Program-made: the position numbers and the translations under genes
Shown: positions 1 to 7,700 of the stretch, piece by piece
How the letters are laid out: each line of letters opens with the position of its first letter
Numbering within the stretch: position 1 is the first letter of the stretch
Assembly: GCF_022347205.1 (NCBI RefSeq)
Contig: NZ_JAKRNE010000018.1
Coordinates: forward strand, 1-39,261
Direction of reading: 5' to 3'
Source: Corynebacterium sp. ACRPO
Lineage (GTDB): Bacteria > Actinomycetota > Actinomycetes > Mycobacteriales > Mycobacteriaceae
DNA: 39,261 bases
Notes under the pieces: model-generated
Database searches by the model: none
What the model was told of the DNA's origin: nothing
The model's input: only the letters and a program-made list of their open reading frames with translations

Positions 1-121
1 ACATGCGCCTGACCACCAACGCATAACCACCCACAACGCCTGAGTGAGACGCCGCTACCGGATACTCACTCAGGCGCTACCAGATACTCACCACACCGCT
101 ACCATTTCAGTCTTCTGAACA
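1..121. mobile_element. Probable terminal fragment of an IS21-like element inserted into an IS256 transposase gene
   Basis: The reading frame of the neighbouring IS256 transposase leaves its family pattern abruptly at base 121/122, so bases 1-121 are foreign to it. Read on the minus strand, the foreign DNA starts TGTTCAGAAG at the junction and then carries spaced copies of GGTAGCG. A TG..CA terminus with several internal repeats close to the tip is the usual layout of IS21-family ends, where the IstA transposase binds. No istA or istB gene is visible because the window ends here. The assignment is by layout only; another IS family or a simple deletion junction is possible. Confidence 0.4.
39..103. 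repeat. 22-bp-period repeats with an overlapping inverted repeat
   Basis: CGCTACC occurs at 53, 75 and 97, exactly 22 bases apart; the first two copies continue alike (GATACTCAC after one or two variable bases). CCTGAGTGAG at 39-48 and CTCACTCAGG at 65-74 form a perfect 10-bp inverted repeat. The arrangement is seen directly; a role as transposase-binding sites is inferred. Confidence 0.75.
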
Positions 122-889
122 GTCACAGCAGACGATAAAGACGTCCTTGACCCCACGATTGGAAAGATTAGCGCATACTTGCGCCCAAAATGAAGCGCCT
201 TCTTCTTTGGCAATCCACAATCCCAAAATGTGCTTGATACCGTCGAGATCCACGCCGATAGCCATGTACGCGGACTTATTGACCACCCGGCCACCATCGC
301 GAACTTTAATGCGCAGCGCATCCAGGAAAATGACCGGGTAGAACTCGTCTAACTGGCGGTTTTGCCAGACCATGACCTCATCGAGGACGGCATCGGTAAC
401 CGCGGAAATCGTCTCATGGGAAATATCGACCCGCATCGCCGTTGCCATATGGTGCTGGATGTCCCTAATTGTCATCCCACCGGCGTACAAGCTGACTATC
501 ATGTCATCGACATCAGTCAAGCGCCTAGAACCTTTAGGGACCATAGTCGGCAAGAATGTTCCAGCCCGATCCCTGGGGACATCAACGGTTACTGGCCCGT
601 AGTTAGAATCCACGGTCTTTGGATACGACCCGTTACGGTGATTGTCTGTTCTAGCTGCAGCTTTAGCGCTCCTGTCGCCAGACTCGTAGCCCAGGTGGGC
701 ATCCATTTCAGCGTTGAGTCCCCTGGTAATCGAGGCCTGCAACATGCCGCGGACCAAGTCATTGGCATCCGTTGTAGACGTGCCTAGGTCATCAATCAGC
801 TTCGCGATTTCAGGGTTAGCAAGAAGCTTCTTTTCAATCGCATCAATCTTGGCCTTATCAGCCGGATCTCGTCGTGCCACAGTAGTCAT
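107..889 (-). pseudogene. IS256-family (mutator-type) transposase, 3' end lost
   Basis: Encodes 260 residues that follow the IS256 family from its N-terminus, including the GGMTIRDIQ-like helix region and the FLDALRIKVRD strand with the first catalytic Asp. Family members are usually around 400-430 residues. Here the frame breaks right after the VIVCCD strand (second catalytic Asp) and reads four foreign residues, CSED, to a stop. The region with the catalytic Glu is missing, so the product should be inactive. The start at 889 is preceded by AGGAGA about nine bases upstream; an in-frame extension to 928 lacks this. The gene's remainder, if it exists, would lie left of the window beyond the inserted element. 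Confidence 0.88.
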
Positions 890-936
890 TCTGGTCCATC
901 TCCTCATGCAGGTTGGGAACCCACACACAAACCATC

Positions 937-2163
937 AGACACTCTCCCTAAAATCATCATTGAAACAATGCTTGCTACCGGCATGACTCAAGCTGAAACA
1001 GCCGAGCACTTCAACATCAGCACCAGATGGATCCGAACCCTTCAGCGCCGCTATCACAACGGCGGAATAGAGGCCTTAGAACCCCGGTCCAAGCGCCCAC
1101 ACACCAATCCCCGAGCCCTAGCCCCCACGGTGGTTGACCGAATTCTAAAGCTGCGACAAGAACTCATAGAGCAAGGCACAAACGCAGGAGCACATACTAT
1201 TGCGTGGCACTTGCAACGCGACGGCATCAATCCTGCCCCTGCACCATCAACCATTCACCGAGTACTGGCCAACAACGGACACATCACCCCACAACCGCAA
1301 AAGCGTCCCCGCAGCTCATGGATACGGTTTCAAGCAGACCAGCCCAACGAAACCTGGCAAATGGACTACAGCGACTGGACAATAACTGGCCATAGAAAAG
1401 TCGCTATCTTAACCATCCTCGATGACCACTCAAGGTTCATCATTTCCTGCCACGCCTACACACACGCCACAGTAGAAAATGTCTTAGAAAGCTTCATCCA
1501 CGCAGGAAAACGTCACGGATATCCACAATCAACCCTCACCGACAACGGTAGAGCCTTCACCACCAACTGTGACCGCACTAAACCCACCCGCAACGGCTTC
1601 GAACAACTCCTAGTAGACCTAGCAATTATCCAAAAGAACGGAAAGCCGTACCATCCCCAAACCCAAGGAAAAGTAGAACGCTTCCATCACACACTTAAAG
1701 TAGCCCTTGCAAACAAAGCCACAGCTAAAAGCATCGAAGAACTCAATGAACAGTTAACCGAAATCATCGAATACTACAACTACAAACGCCCGCACAGAGC
1801 GCTACACCGCTGCACCCCAGCCGAAGCCTACAACGCACTGCCTAAAGCTAGACCCGCATCCATCAAACGCACACATGAATTTCGCTTACGCGCAGACAAA
1901 GTAGGCAAAAACGGCAAAACTACACTGCGGTGGCGCGGAAAACTACGCCGCCTATACATCGGGCGCCGATGGACAGGACAACCCATCACCATGACATGCA
2001 AAGACGAACACGTCACCATCAAAATAGCTACAACCGGGGAACAAATAGCCGCCTACACGATGGAAGCCGACAAGGTCTACTACAACCAAAAAGACAACGA
2101 AATCACCGCCGCCCAGGGCACAACAAAAACGAAAAATCTCGAGACACCATAGGAACGATGTCT
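937..2163 (+). mobile_element. IS481-type insertion sequence, approximate limits
   Basis: The limits come from a weak imperfect inverted repeat: AGACACTCTCCCTA at 937-950 and TAGGAACGATGTCT at 2150-2163, 10 of 14 matching. The right tip also carries the palindrome GTCTCGAGAC (2160-2169). The left tip may have been damaged or may instead belong to the adjacent IS256 remnant, since the two elements abut with no spacer. No convincing target duplication was seen. The element is less GC-rich than the chromosome to its right. Confidence 0.4.
968..2152 (+). CDS. IS481-family transposase
   Basis: A 394-residue protein with an N-terminal helix-turn-helix (GMTQAETAEHFNIS, about residues 5-20), a second winged-helix segment, and an RNase H-like integrase core. 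The presumed DDE triad is D133 in WQMDYSDW, D192 in LTDNGRAF and E237 in GKVERFHHTL, followed by the family's YNYKRPHRAL motif near residue 275. It would catalyse cut-and-join transposition of its own element. The frame is intact, so it could be active, but the N-terminus starts close to the helix-turn-helix and no Shine-Dalgarno sequence is visible, so a few residues may be missing where the element meets the IS256 remnant. IS3-type would be the alternative family; the single frame and domain order favour IS481. Confidence 0.88.
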   Translation: MLATGMTQAETAEHFNISTRWIRTLQRRYHNGGIEALEPRSKRPHTNPRALAPTVVDRILKLRQELIEQGTNAGAHTIAWHLQRDGINPAPAPSTIHRVLANNGHITPQPQKRPRSSWIRFQADQPNETWQMDYSDWTITGHRKVAILTILDDHSRFIISCHAYTHATVENVLESFIHAGKRHGYPQSTLTDNGRAFTTNCDRTKPTRNGFEQLLVDLAIIQKNGKPYHPQTQGKVERFHHTLKVALANKATAKSIEELNEQLTEIIEYYNYKRPHRALHRCTPAEAYNALPKARPASIKRTHEFRLRADKVGKNGKTTLRWRGKLRRLYIGRRWTGQPITMTCKDEHVTIKIATTGEQIAAYTMEADKVYYNQKDNEITAAQGTTKTKNLETP

Positions 2164-2175
2164 CGAGACTTCACA

Positions 2176-2251
2176 TGGTGCCCCAGAGTGGATTCGAACC
2201 ACCGACACCGGCTTTAGGAGAGCCGTGCTCTATCCCCTGAGCTACTGGGGC
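2176..2251 (-). tRNA. tRNA-Arg (anticodon CCT)
   Basis: A full cloverleaf reads on the minus strand: acceptor GCCCCAG/CTGGGGC (7 bp), D arm GCTC/GAGC, anticodon stem CGGCT/AGCCG with loop CTCCTAA (anticodon CCT), T arm GGTGG/CCACT with loop TTCGAAT, discriminator A and an encoded CCA. It decodes the AGG arginine codon, rare in high-GC genomes. The presumed IS481 right end lies about 12 bases beyond its 3' end and leaves the tRNA intact. Confidence 0.97.
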
Positions 2252-2286
2252 GGGGTTGCGGGTGCAACTTGGCTAATCATAGCAGT

Positions 2287-2302
2287 GGGGCAGGAGTGCC
2301 CC
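2287..2302 (-). terminator. Possible terminator hairpin after mrx1
   Basis: GGGGCA (2287-2292) and TGCCCC (2297-2302) form a 6-bp hairpin with a four-base loop, 20 bases past the mrx1 stop. There is no clear U-run on the minus strand, so the function is uncertain. Confidence 0.35.
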
Positions 2303-2321
2303 GAAATGGCTGGGGTGTGGC

Positions 2322-2603
2322 TTAGCTTTCGGCCAATTCCTTCTGCTTATTGCGCACGGAGGAGGCCGGTGGGTTGGTCTCGTGGGTGCCGTCGGAGTAC
2401 AGGACGGTGGGGATGATGCGGTTGCCGTCGTTGACGGATTCGATCCAGGCGTTGATGTCTTCGGTATTGTCACCCTCGACGTCGACAAGCGCGTACGGGG
2501 TTTCGGTGCGGTCCAGGTTCTTGATGAGCTTGGCGCAGAAGGGGCACCAGTCTGCGTAGAAAATGGTGACGTCAGCGGTGGTTTCGGGGGTTTGTACAGT
2601 CAT
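2322..2603 (-). CDS. mrx1: Mycoredoxin / glutaredoxin-like protein
   Basis: A 93-residue thioredoxin-fold protein. The redox motif is WCPFC (C20 and C23), followed by the cis-proline segment NRIIPTVLYSDG and the TNPPAS stretch seen in mycobacterial mycoredoxin-1. Mycoredoxins reduce mycothiol mixed disulfides in the cytoplasm of actinobacteria, the role glutaredoxin plays with glutathione elsewhere. It is the last gene of the cysQ-thyA-folA-mrx run and its ATG shares one base with the folA stop (TAATG), so translation is probably coupled. A general glutaredoxin-like label would be the cautious alternative. Confidence 0.85.
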   Translation of the reverse strand: MTVQTPETTADVTIFYADWCPFCAKLIKNLDRTETPYALVDVEGDNTEDINAWIESVNDGNRIIPTVLYSDGTHETNPPASSVRNKQKELAES

Positions 2604-3133
2604 TAGGCTGCATCCTTTCGGTCGTAGGTTAAAAAACGGTACTTGATGGGGAGATCGCTGGCTTCTTGGTCCGGCAGCGCCAGGTGGCCCTTAGAGGAGG
2701 TGAGCCAATCGGTGCTGTGGGCCAGGCCGAACTCGTCGGGGATGGCGGGGGCGTAGATGGACTTATCGCCGTAGGTGCTACCGATATTAACGCCCATGAG
2801 GGTGACCTCAATGCGATCAACCTGGTCCAAGGTGGCGGTGTAGATTTGGCCGCCGCCGATAACCCAGGCGTCGGAAAGCGAGGGCATCGCGGTAAGCACC
2901 TGCGCGCCGGCGGACCAGTGGCCGGGGGCGCGGGAGGAGAGCACGTAGTTCTCCCGTCCGGGAAGCGGGCGGAACTTGGGGTTGAGGGACTCCCAGGTCT
3001 TGCGGCCCATAATGACCGGCGCGCCCATGGTCACGTCCTTAAAGTGCTTGAGATCCTCTGGCACGTGCCAGGGCATCTGCTCGCCATCGCCAATGATGCC
3101 GTCCAAAGACTGCGCCCAGATTGCGCCCAACAT
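2603..3133 (-). CDS. folA: Dihydrofolate reductase
   Basis: A 176-residue enzyme that reduces dihydrofolate to tetrahydrofolate with NADPH. Family signatures visible are the N-terminal IWAQSLDGIIGD strand and loop, MPWHVPEDLKHFK (substrate-side helix), VIMGRKTWESL (NADPH phosphate site) and WVIGGGQIY (the GG nucleotide turn). Length is typical with a modest C-terminal extension. The start ATG overlaps the thyA stop by one base, so the pair is translationally coupled. This makes functional sense: thymidylate synthase produces dihydrofolate, which this enzyme recycles. Confidence 0.96.
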   Translation of the reverse strand: MLGAIWAQSLDGIIGDGEQMPWHVPEDLKHFKDVTMGAPVIMGRKTWESLNPKFRPLPGRENYVLSSRAPGHWSAGAQVLTAMPSLSDAWVIGGGQIYTATLDQVDRIEVTLMGVNIGSTYGDKSIYAPAIPDEFGLAHSTDWLTSSKGHLALPDQEASDLPIKYRFLTYDRKDAA

Positions 3134-3930
3134 TAAACGGACACCTGCGCCTTGATGGTGGGGTGGGGGTCGTAGCCTTCAATCTCAAAATCGGCGAAGT
3201 CATAGGAGAACATGTCTTCCGCCTTGTGGAGGTGAAGCTGCGGGTAGGGGCGGGGCTCGCGCGAAAGCTGTTCTTTGACCTGCTCCACATGGTCGTTATA
3301 GATATGGCAATCGCCGCCGGTCCAGATGAGCTCGCCCACTTTGAGGCCGGCCTGCTGGGCAAACATGTGGGTCAGCGCCGCGTAGGAGGCGATATTAAAG
3401 GGTACGCCCAAAAACATATCGGCCGAGCGCTGATAGACCTGCATGGACAAGGTGCCATCGGCCACGTAGAGCTGGAAGAGCAGGTGGCAGGGCATCAGCG
3501 CCATCTGGTCGAGCTCCGCGACGTTCCACGCGGAGACCAGATTGCGGCGCGAATCCGGGTTGTTCTTGAGGGTATCGAGCGCCTGTTGGATCTGATCGAT
3601 GTGCTGGCCGTCCGGGGTGGGCCAGGAGCGCCATTGCACGCCGTAGACCGGGCCCAGCTCGCCGTTGTCATCCGCCCACTCATTCCAGATGCGGACCTTG
3701 TTGTCCTGCAGGAACTTGATATTGGACTCGCCCTTGAGGAACCACAACAGCTCGCCCAGCACCGCATGGAAATAGACCTTCTTGGTGGTCAGCAGCGGGA
3801 AGGACTCGGCCAGGTTATAACGCAGCTGCGCACCAAAGATGGAGCGCGTGCCGGTGCCGGTGCGATCGCCTTTGGGGGTGCCGGTCTCTAGGACCTTCTT
3901 CAGCAGATCCTCGTACGGGGTCTCAATCAT
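3133..3930 (-). CDS. thyA: Thymidylate synthase
   Basis: A 265-residue enzyme, the same size as E. coli ThyA, methylating dUMP to dTMP with methylene-tetrahydrofolate. Visible landmarks are the dUMP-phosphate loop GDRTGTGT (residues 21-28), the SRR pair (127-129), the catalytic cysteine C148 in [23 protein letters not shown], and the HIYNDHVEQ motif. The frame stays open upstream to 4164, but that part lies over cysQ and has no thymidylate-synthase sequence. ATG 3930 matches the family N-terminus [10 protein letters not shown]; a GTG two codons earlier is possible. It lies 10 bases after the cysQ stop. Confidence 0.96.
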   Translation of the reverse strand: MIETPYEDLLKKVLETGTPKGDRTGTGTRSIFGAQLRYNLAESFPLLTTKKVYFHAVLGELLWFLKGESNIKFLQDNKVRIWNEWADDNGELGPVYGVQWRSWPTPDGQHIDQIQQALDTLKNNPDSRRNLVSAWNVAELDQMALMPCHLLFQLYVADGTLSMQVYQRSADMFLGVPFNIASYAALTHMFAQQAGLKVGELIWTGGDCHIYNDHVEQVKEQLSREPRPYPQLHLHKAEDMFSYDFADFEIEGYDPHPTIKAQVSV

Positions 3931-3940
3931 GCGCACTAGT

Positions 3941-4699
3941 TTAGAATCCGCCGTGCTCCGCGGCAAAGGCCTGGGCATGCTCGAGGATTTCGTCTTTGAG
4001 TTCGGGGCGGCAGATGAGGATATCCGGGATGAAGGTGTCCTCATTATTGAAGCGAATCTCGGAGCCGTCGAGGCGGCAGCAGTGCAGGCCGGAGGCTTGG
4101 GCGACGCCCACTGGGGCGGCCTGATCCCACTCGTACTGGCCGCCGGCGTGGATATAACCGTCATAATCGCCTAGCAGCACGTGCATGGCCTTCGCGCCCG
4201 CGGAGCCGACGCCCACAGTCTCATAGCCCATCTTCTCCGCGATGTAGCCGGCTACCTTGGGCGGGCGGTTGCGGGAGATGACGAACTTCTTAGAAAGCGG
4301 GCCGGTGACCGCGCGGACGTCCGAGGACTTAAAGGTAACGCCGAGATCCGGCAGGCCCACCGCCGCGTGGATGGGAGTGCCATTTTCTACCAGGGCAATG
4401 TGCACTGCCCAGTCCTGGCGGCCGGTGGCGAATTCCTTGGTGCCGTCGAGCGGGTCCACGATCCATACGCGGTCCTTCTTCAAGCGGGCAAGGTCATCGG
4501 AGGCTTCCTCAGAGAGCATGCCGTCCTGGGGACGGTGCTGCTCGAGGACGCGAGCGATCCATTCTTGGGCGGCCTCATCGCCGGCGTCGCCAAGCGAAAG
4601 GCCCCGCAGCAGGCCCCCGTTGCGCACACCCTTAAGGATCTCGCCGCAGCCCTGGGCGAGGGAATTGGTCAGGCGGGAATCAGAAATCTCGACGGTCAT
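3941..4699 (-). CDS. cysQ: 3'(2'),5'-bisphosphate nucleotidase (CysQ-like, inositol monophosphatase fold)
   Basis: A 252-residue metal-dependent phosphatase. The metal-binding signatures are LSEEASDD (E64/E65), [12 protein letters not shown] (DPLDGT at 82-87) and the C-terminal [11 protein letters not shown]. CysQ removes the 3' phosphate from PAP or PAPS, recycling nucleotide from sulfate assimilation and sulfotransfer; related enzymes act on inositol phosphate or fructose bisphosphate, so the exact substrate is inferred. The ATG at 4699 is preferred over a GTG at 4708 because a TAATGT -10 box on the minus strand (4712-4707) ends seven bases upstream of it, as in a leaderless transcript. It heads the thyA-folA-mrx run. 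Confidence 0.88.
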   Translation of the reverse strand: MTVEISDSRLTNSLAQGCGEILKGVRNGGLLRGLSLGDAGDEAAQEWIARVLEQHRPQDGMLSEEASDDLARLKKDRVWIVDPLDGTKEFATGRQDWAVHIALVENGTPIHAAVGLPDLGVTFKSSDVRAVTGPLSKKFVISRNRPPKVAGYIAEKMGYETVGVGSAGAKAMHVLLGDYDGYIHAGGQYEWDQAAPVGVAQASGLHCCRLDGSEIRFNNEDTFIPDILICRPELKDEILEHAQAFAAEHGGF

Positions 4700-4701
4700 G
4701 G

Positions 4702-4735
4702 TGCCCACATTACAACGCGGACTAGAGTGTGGGCA
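4702..4735. promoter_or_regulatory. Divergent, probably leaderless promoters of cysQ and lhr within an inverted repeat
   Basis: TGCCCACA (4702-4709) and TGTGGGCA (4728-4735) form a perfect 8-bp inverted repeat around an 18-base centre. A -10-like TAGAGT (4723-4728) ends six bases before the lhr ATG at 4735, and TAATGT (4712-4707, minus) ends seven bases before the cysQ ATG at 4699. Only 35 bases separate the two ATGs, leaving no room for leaders with ribosome binding sites. Confidence 0.6.
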
Positions 4736-7700
4736 TGCCAGAAAACATCCTCGACCGCTTCCGGCCCCAAGTAGCGCAGTGGTTTAAGGATGTATTTGCT
4801 GCTCCTACCGCCGTGCAGGCGCAGGCCTGGGAGAAGATTTCCCGCGGTGAGCATGCCCTTGTGGTGGCTCCTACCGGCTCCGGTAAGACGCTCGCCGCGT
4901 TCTTGTGGGCGCTGAATAATTTGGTCGAGCGCGAGGGCCAGCTAGCTCTGCCGGTGGGCTCGGGGACTACCGGATCCGCCGCCGGGGTGAAGGTGCTGTA
5001 TATCTCGCCGCTCAAGGCGCTGGGCGTGGACGTGGAAAATAACCTGCGCGCCCCGCTGACCGGCATTGCGCGCACCGCGGAGAACCTTGGGCTGGACGTA
5101 CCGGATATTTCGGTAGGCGTGCGCTCGGGCGATACACCGTCTGCCGAGCGTGCACGCCAGGTGCGCAAGCCGCCGGATATCTTGATCACCACCCCGGAGT
5201 CGGCCTATTTGATGCTGACCTCCAAAGCGGCGGGGATTTTGAAGACGGTGGATACCGTCATCATCGATGAGATCCATGCCTTGGCCGGCACCAAGCGCGG
5301 CGTGCACCTAGCGCTGACCTTGGAGCGCCTGCAGCAGGTGGCAGGGGACTTCCAACGCATCGGGCTTTCTGCCACTGTGCGGCCGCTATCTGCGGTATCG
5401 AATTTCTTGGGTGGCAACCGGCCGGTAGAGATCGTGGCCCCAGCCGCGGAAAAGAAGTGGCAGCTGGATGTGCACGTGCCGGTGGAGGATATGTCCGATC
5501 TCCCCACGCCGGAGCAAGGCTCTACCATTGGCGAAATGACGGTGGATGATGCCATCGGGATTAGCGCGCCTTCTGTGGATGAATCCGCACTGCCCACGGC
5601 TAAGTCCATTTGGCCGTATATCGAGGATGATCTCTACGCGGAGATCATGGCGCACCGCTCCACGTTGGTGTTTGTGAATTCTCGGCGCACCGCCGAGCGG
5701 CTGACCAGCCGGCTCAATGAGCTCTATGCGCACGAGCACGATCCGGAGTCGCTCTCGCCGGAGACTCGGCGCGACCCAGCCCAGTTGATGAAACAGGTCG
5801 ACGTCGCCGGCAAGGCCCCGGCCGTCATCGCCCGCGCCCACCATGGCTCGGTGTCCAAGGATGAACGCGCGATGACAGAAACGATGCTGAAAGAGGGCAC
5901 GCTTAAGGCCGTGGTGGCCACGAGCTCGCTGGAGCTGGGCATCGATATGGGTGCCGTGGAGCTGGTGGTGCAGGTGGAATCGCCGCCCTCTGTGGCCTCC
6001 GGCCTGCAGCGAGTGGGTCGCGCCGGGCACTTTGTGGGCGCGGTATCGCACGGCTCCTTTTATCCCAAGCATCGCGCGGATCTGGTGCAGTCCACGCTGA
6101 CGGTAGCGCGCATGCGTGCCGGCCTTATTGAGGAAATGCATACCCCGCGCAACCCGCTGGACGTGCTGGCGCAGCAGACGGTGGCGGCCGTGGCCGCGGC
6201 CGGGGACGATGGGCTCGATGCCGATGAGTGGTACGAGATGGTCCGCCGGGCCTGGCCCTACCGCGATCTGGCGCGCGAGGTCTATGACTCCGTGCTGGAC
6301 CTGGTCAGTGGCGTGTACCCGTCCACAGACTTTGCGGAGCTGAAACCTCGCGTGGTCTATGACCGCGTGACGGGGGTGATGACCGCGCGGCCCGGCGCCC
6401 AGCGCGTGGCCGTGACCAGCGGCGGCACGATTCCGGATAGAGGCATGTTTGGCGTATTCCTCTATACCGGCGCCGGCGAGGGCTCCGGTGGCGCGCCGCG
6501 CCGGGTAGGCGAGCTGGATGAAGAGATGGTCTACGAGTCCCGGGTGGGCGATGTTTTCACCCTGGGCGCGACCAGTTGGCGCATCGAGGACATCACTCGC
6601 GACCAGGTGTTGGTCACGCCCGCACCGGGGCATACCGGGCGCCTGCCGTTTTGGAATGGCGATGGCGCGGGTCGTCCCTATGAGCTGGGCAAGGCGCTGG
6701 GCGAGTACCGCCGCGAGGTCTTTAGCTCGCCGGAGACAATTGCGGATGCCGACGATAATGCGCGCTCCAATATCGTGGCCTACCTACAGGAGCAGAACGA
6801 GGCCACCGGTGTTATCCCGGATGAAAAGACTTTGGTGCTTGAGCGCTTCCGCGATGAGCTAGGCGATTGGCGCGTGGTACTGCATACCCCGTTTGGCCGG
6901 CCGGTCAACTCTGCGTGGGCACTTGCGGTGGGGGCCAGGGTAGGCGAGCGCACCGGCATGGATCCGCAGGCTGTGGCTGGTGATGACGGCATTGTGCTGC
7001 GCCTACCGGAAGCCGAATCCGAGCCCGATGGAGCCATTTTTGCCTTCGACGCGGATGAGATTGCCGATATCGTGGCCGAGCAAGTGGGCAATTCTGCGCT
7101 CTTTGCCTCCCGCTTCCGCGAGTGCGCGGCCCGCGCGCTGCTTTTGCCCAGGCGCAATCCCGGCAAGCGCGCGCCGCTGTGGCAGCAGCGCCAGCGTGCC
7201 GAGCAGCTTTTGGACGTCGCTCGCAAGTACCCGTCCTTTCCCATCATCTTGGAGACGGTGCGCGAGTGTGTCCAGGACGTCTACGACGTTCCTGCGCTTA
7301 CGGAAGTCATGCGGGAGCTCGGCCATCGCCGCATCCGCATCGCGGAGGTCACCACCGAGCAGCCTTCGCCCTTTGCCTCCTCGCTGCTGTTTAACTACAC
7401 CGGCGCGTTTATGTACGAGGGCGATTCCCCGTTGGCGGAAAAGCGCGCGGCCGCCTTGGCCCTCGATCCAGCGCTTCTAGCCAAGCTGCTCGGCACGGTA
7501 GAGCTGCGCGAGCTGCTCGATCCGGAGATCATCGCCGAGGTCCACGCCCAGCTCCAGCGCACCGATGCCTCGCGCCGGGCTCGTACCACCGAGGAGGTGG
7601 CGGACGTGCTGCGCGTGCTGGGGCCGATTCCCGTCGACGAGTTGGGTGAGCACACCGACGTGCCGGTATCCGCACTGGACCAGCTGGGCACCCGGATTAT

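Noticed and set aside
3931..4164. N-terminal extension of thyA
   Set aside because: It overlaps cysQ and the extra residues do not resemble thymidylate synthase; the family N-terminus begins at 3930.
5386..6633. Long minus-strand open frame opposite lhr
   Set aside because: It is antisense to conserved helicase motifs, His/Arg/Gly-rich, and typical of mirror frames in high-GC genes.
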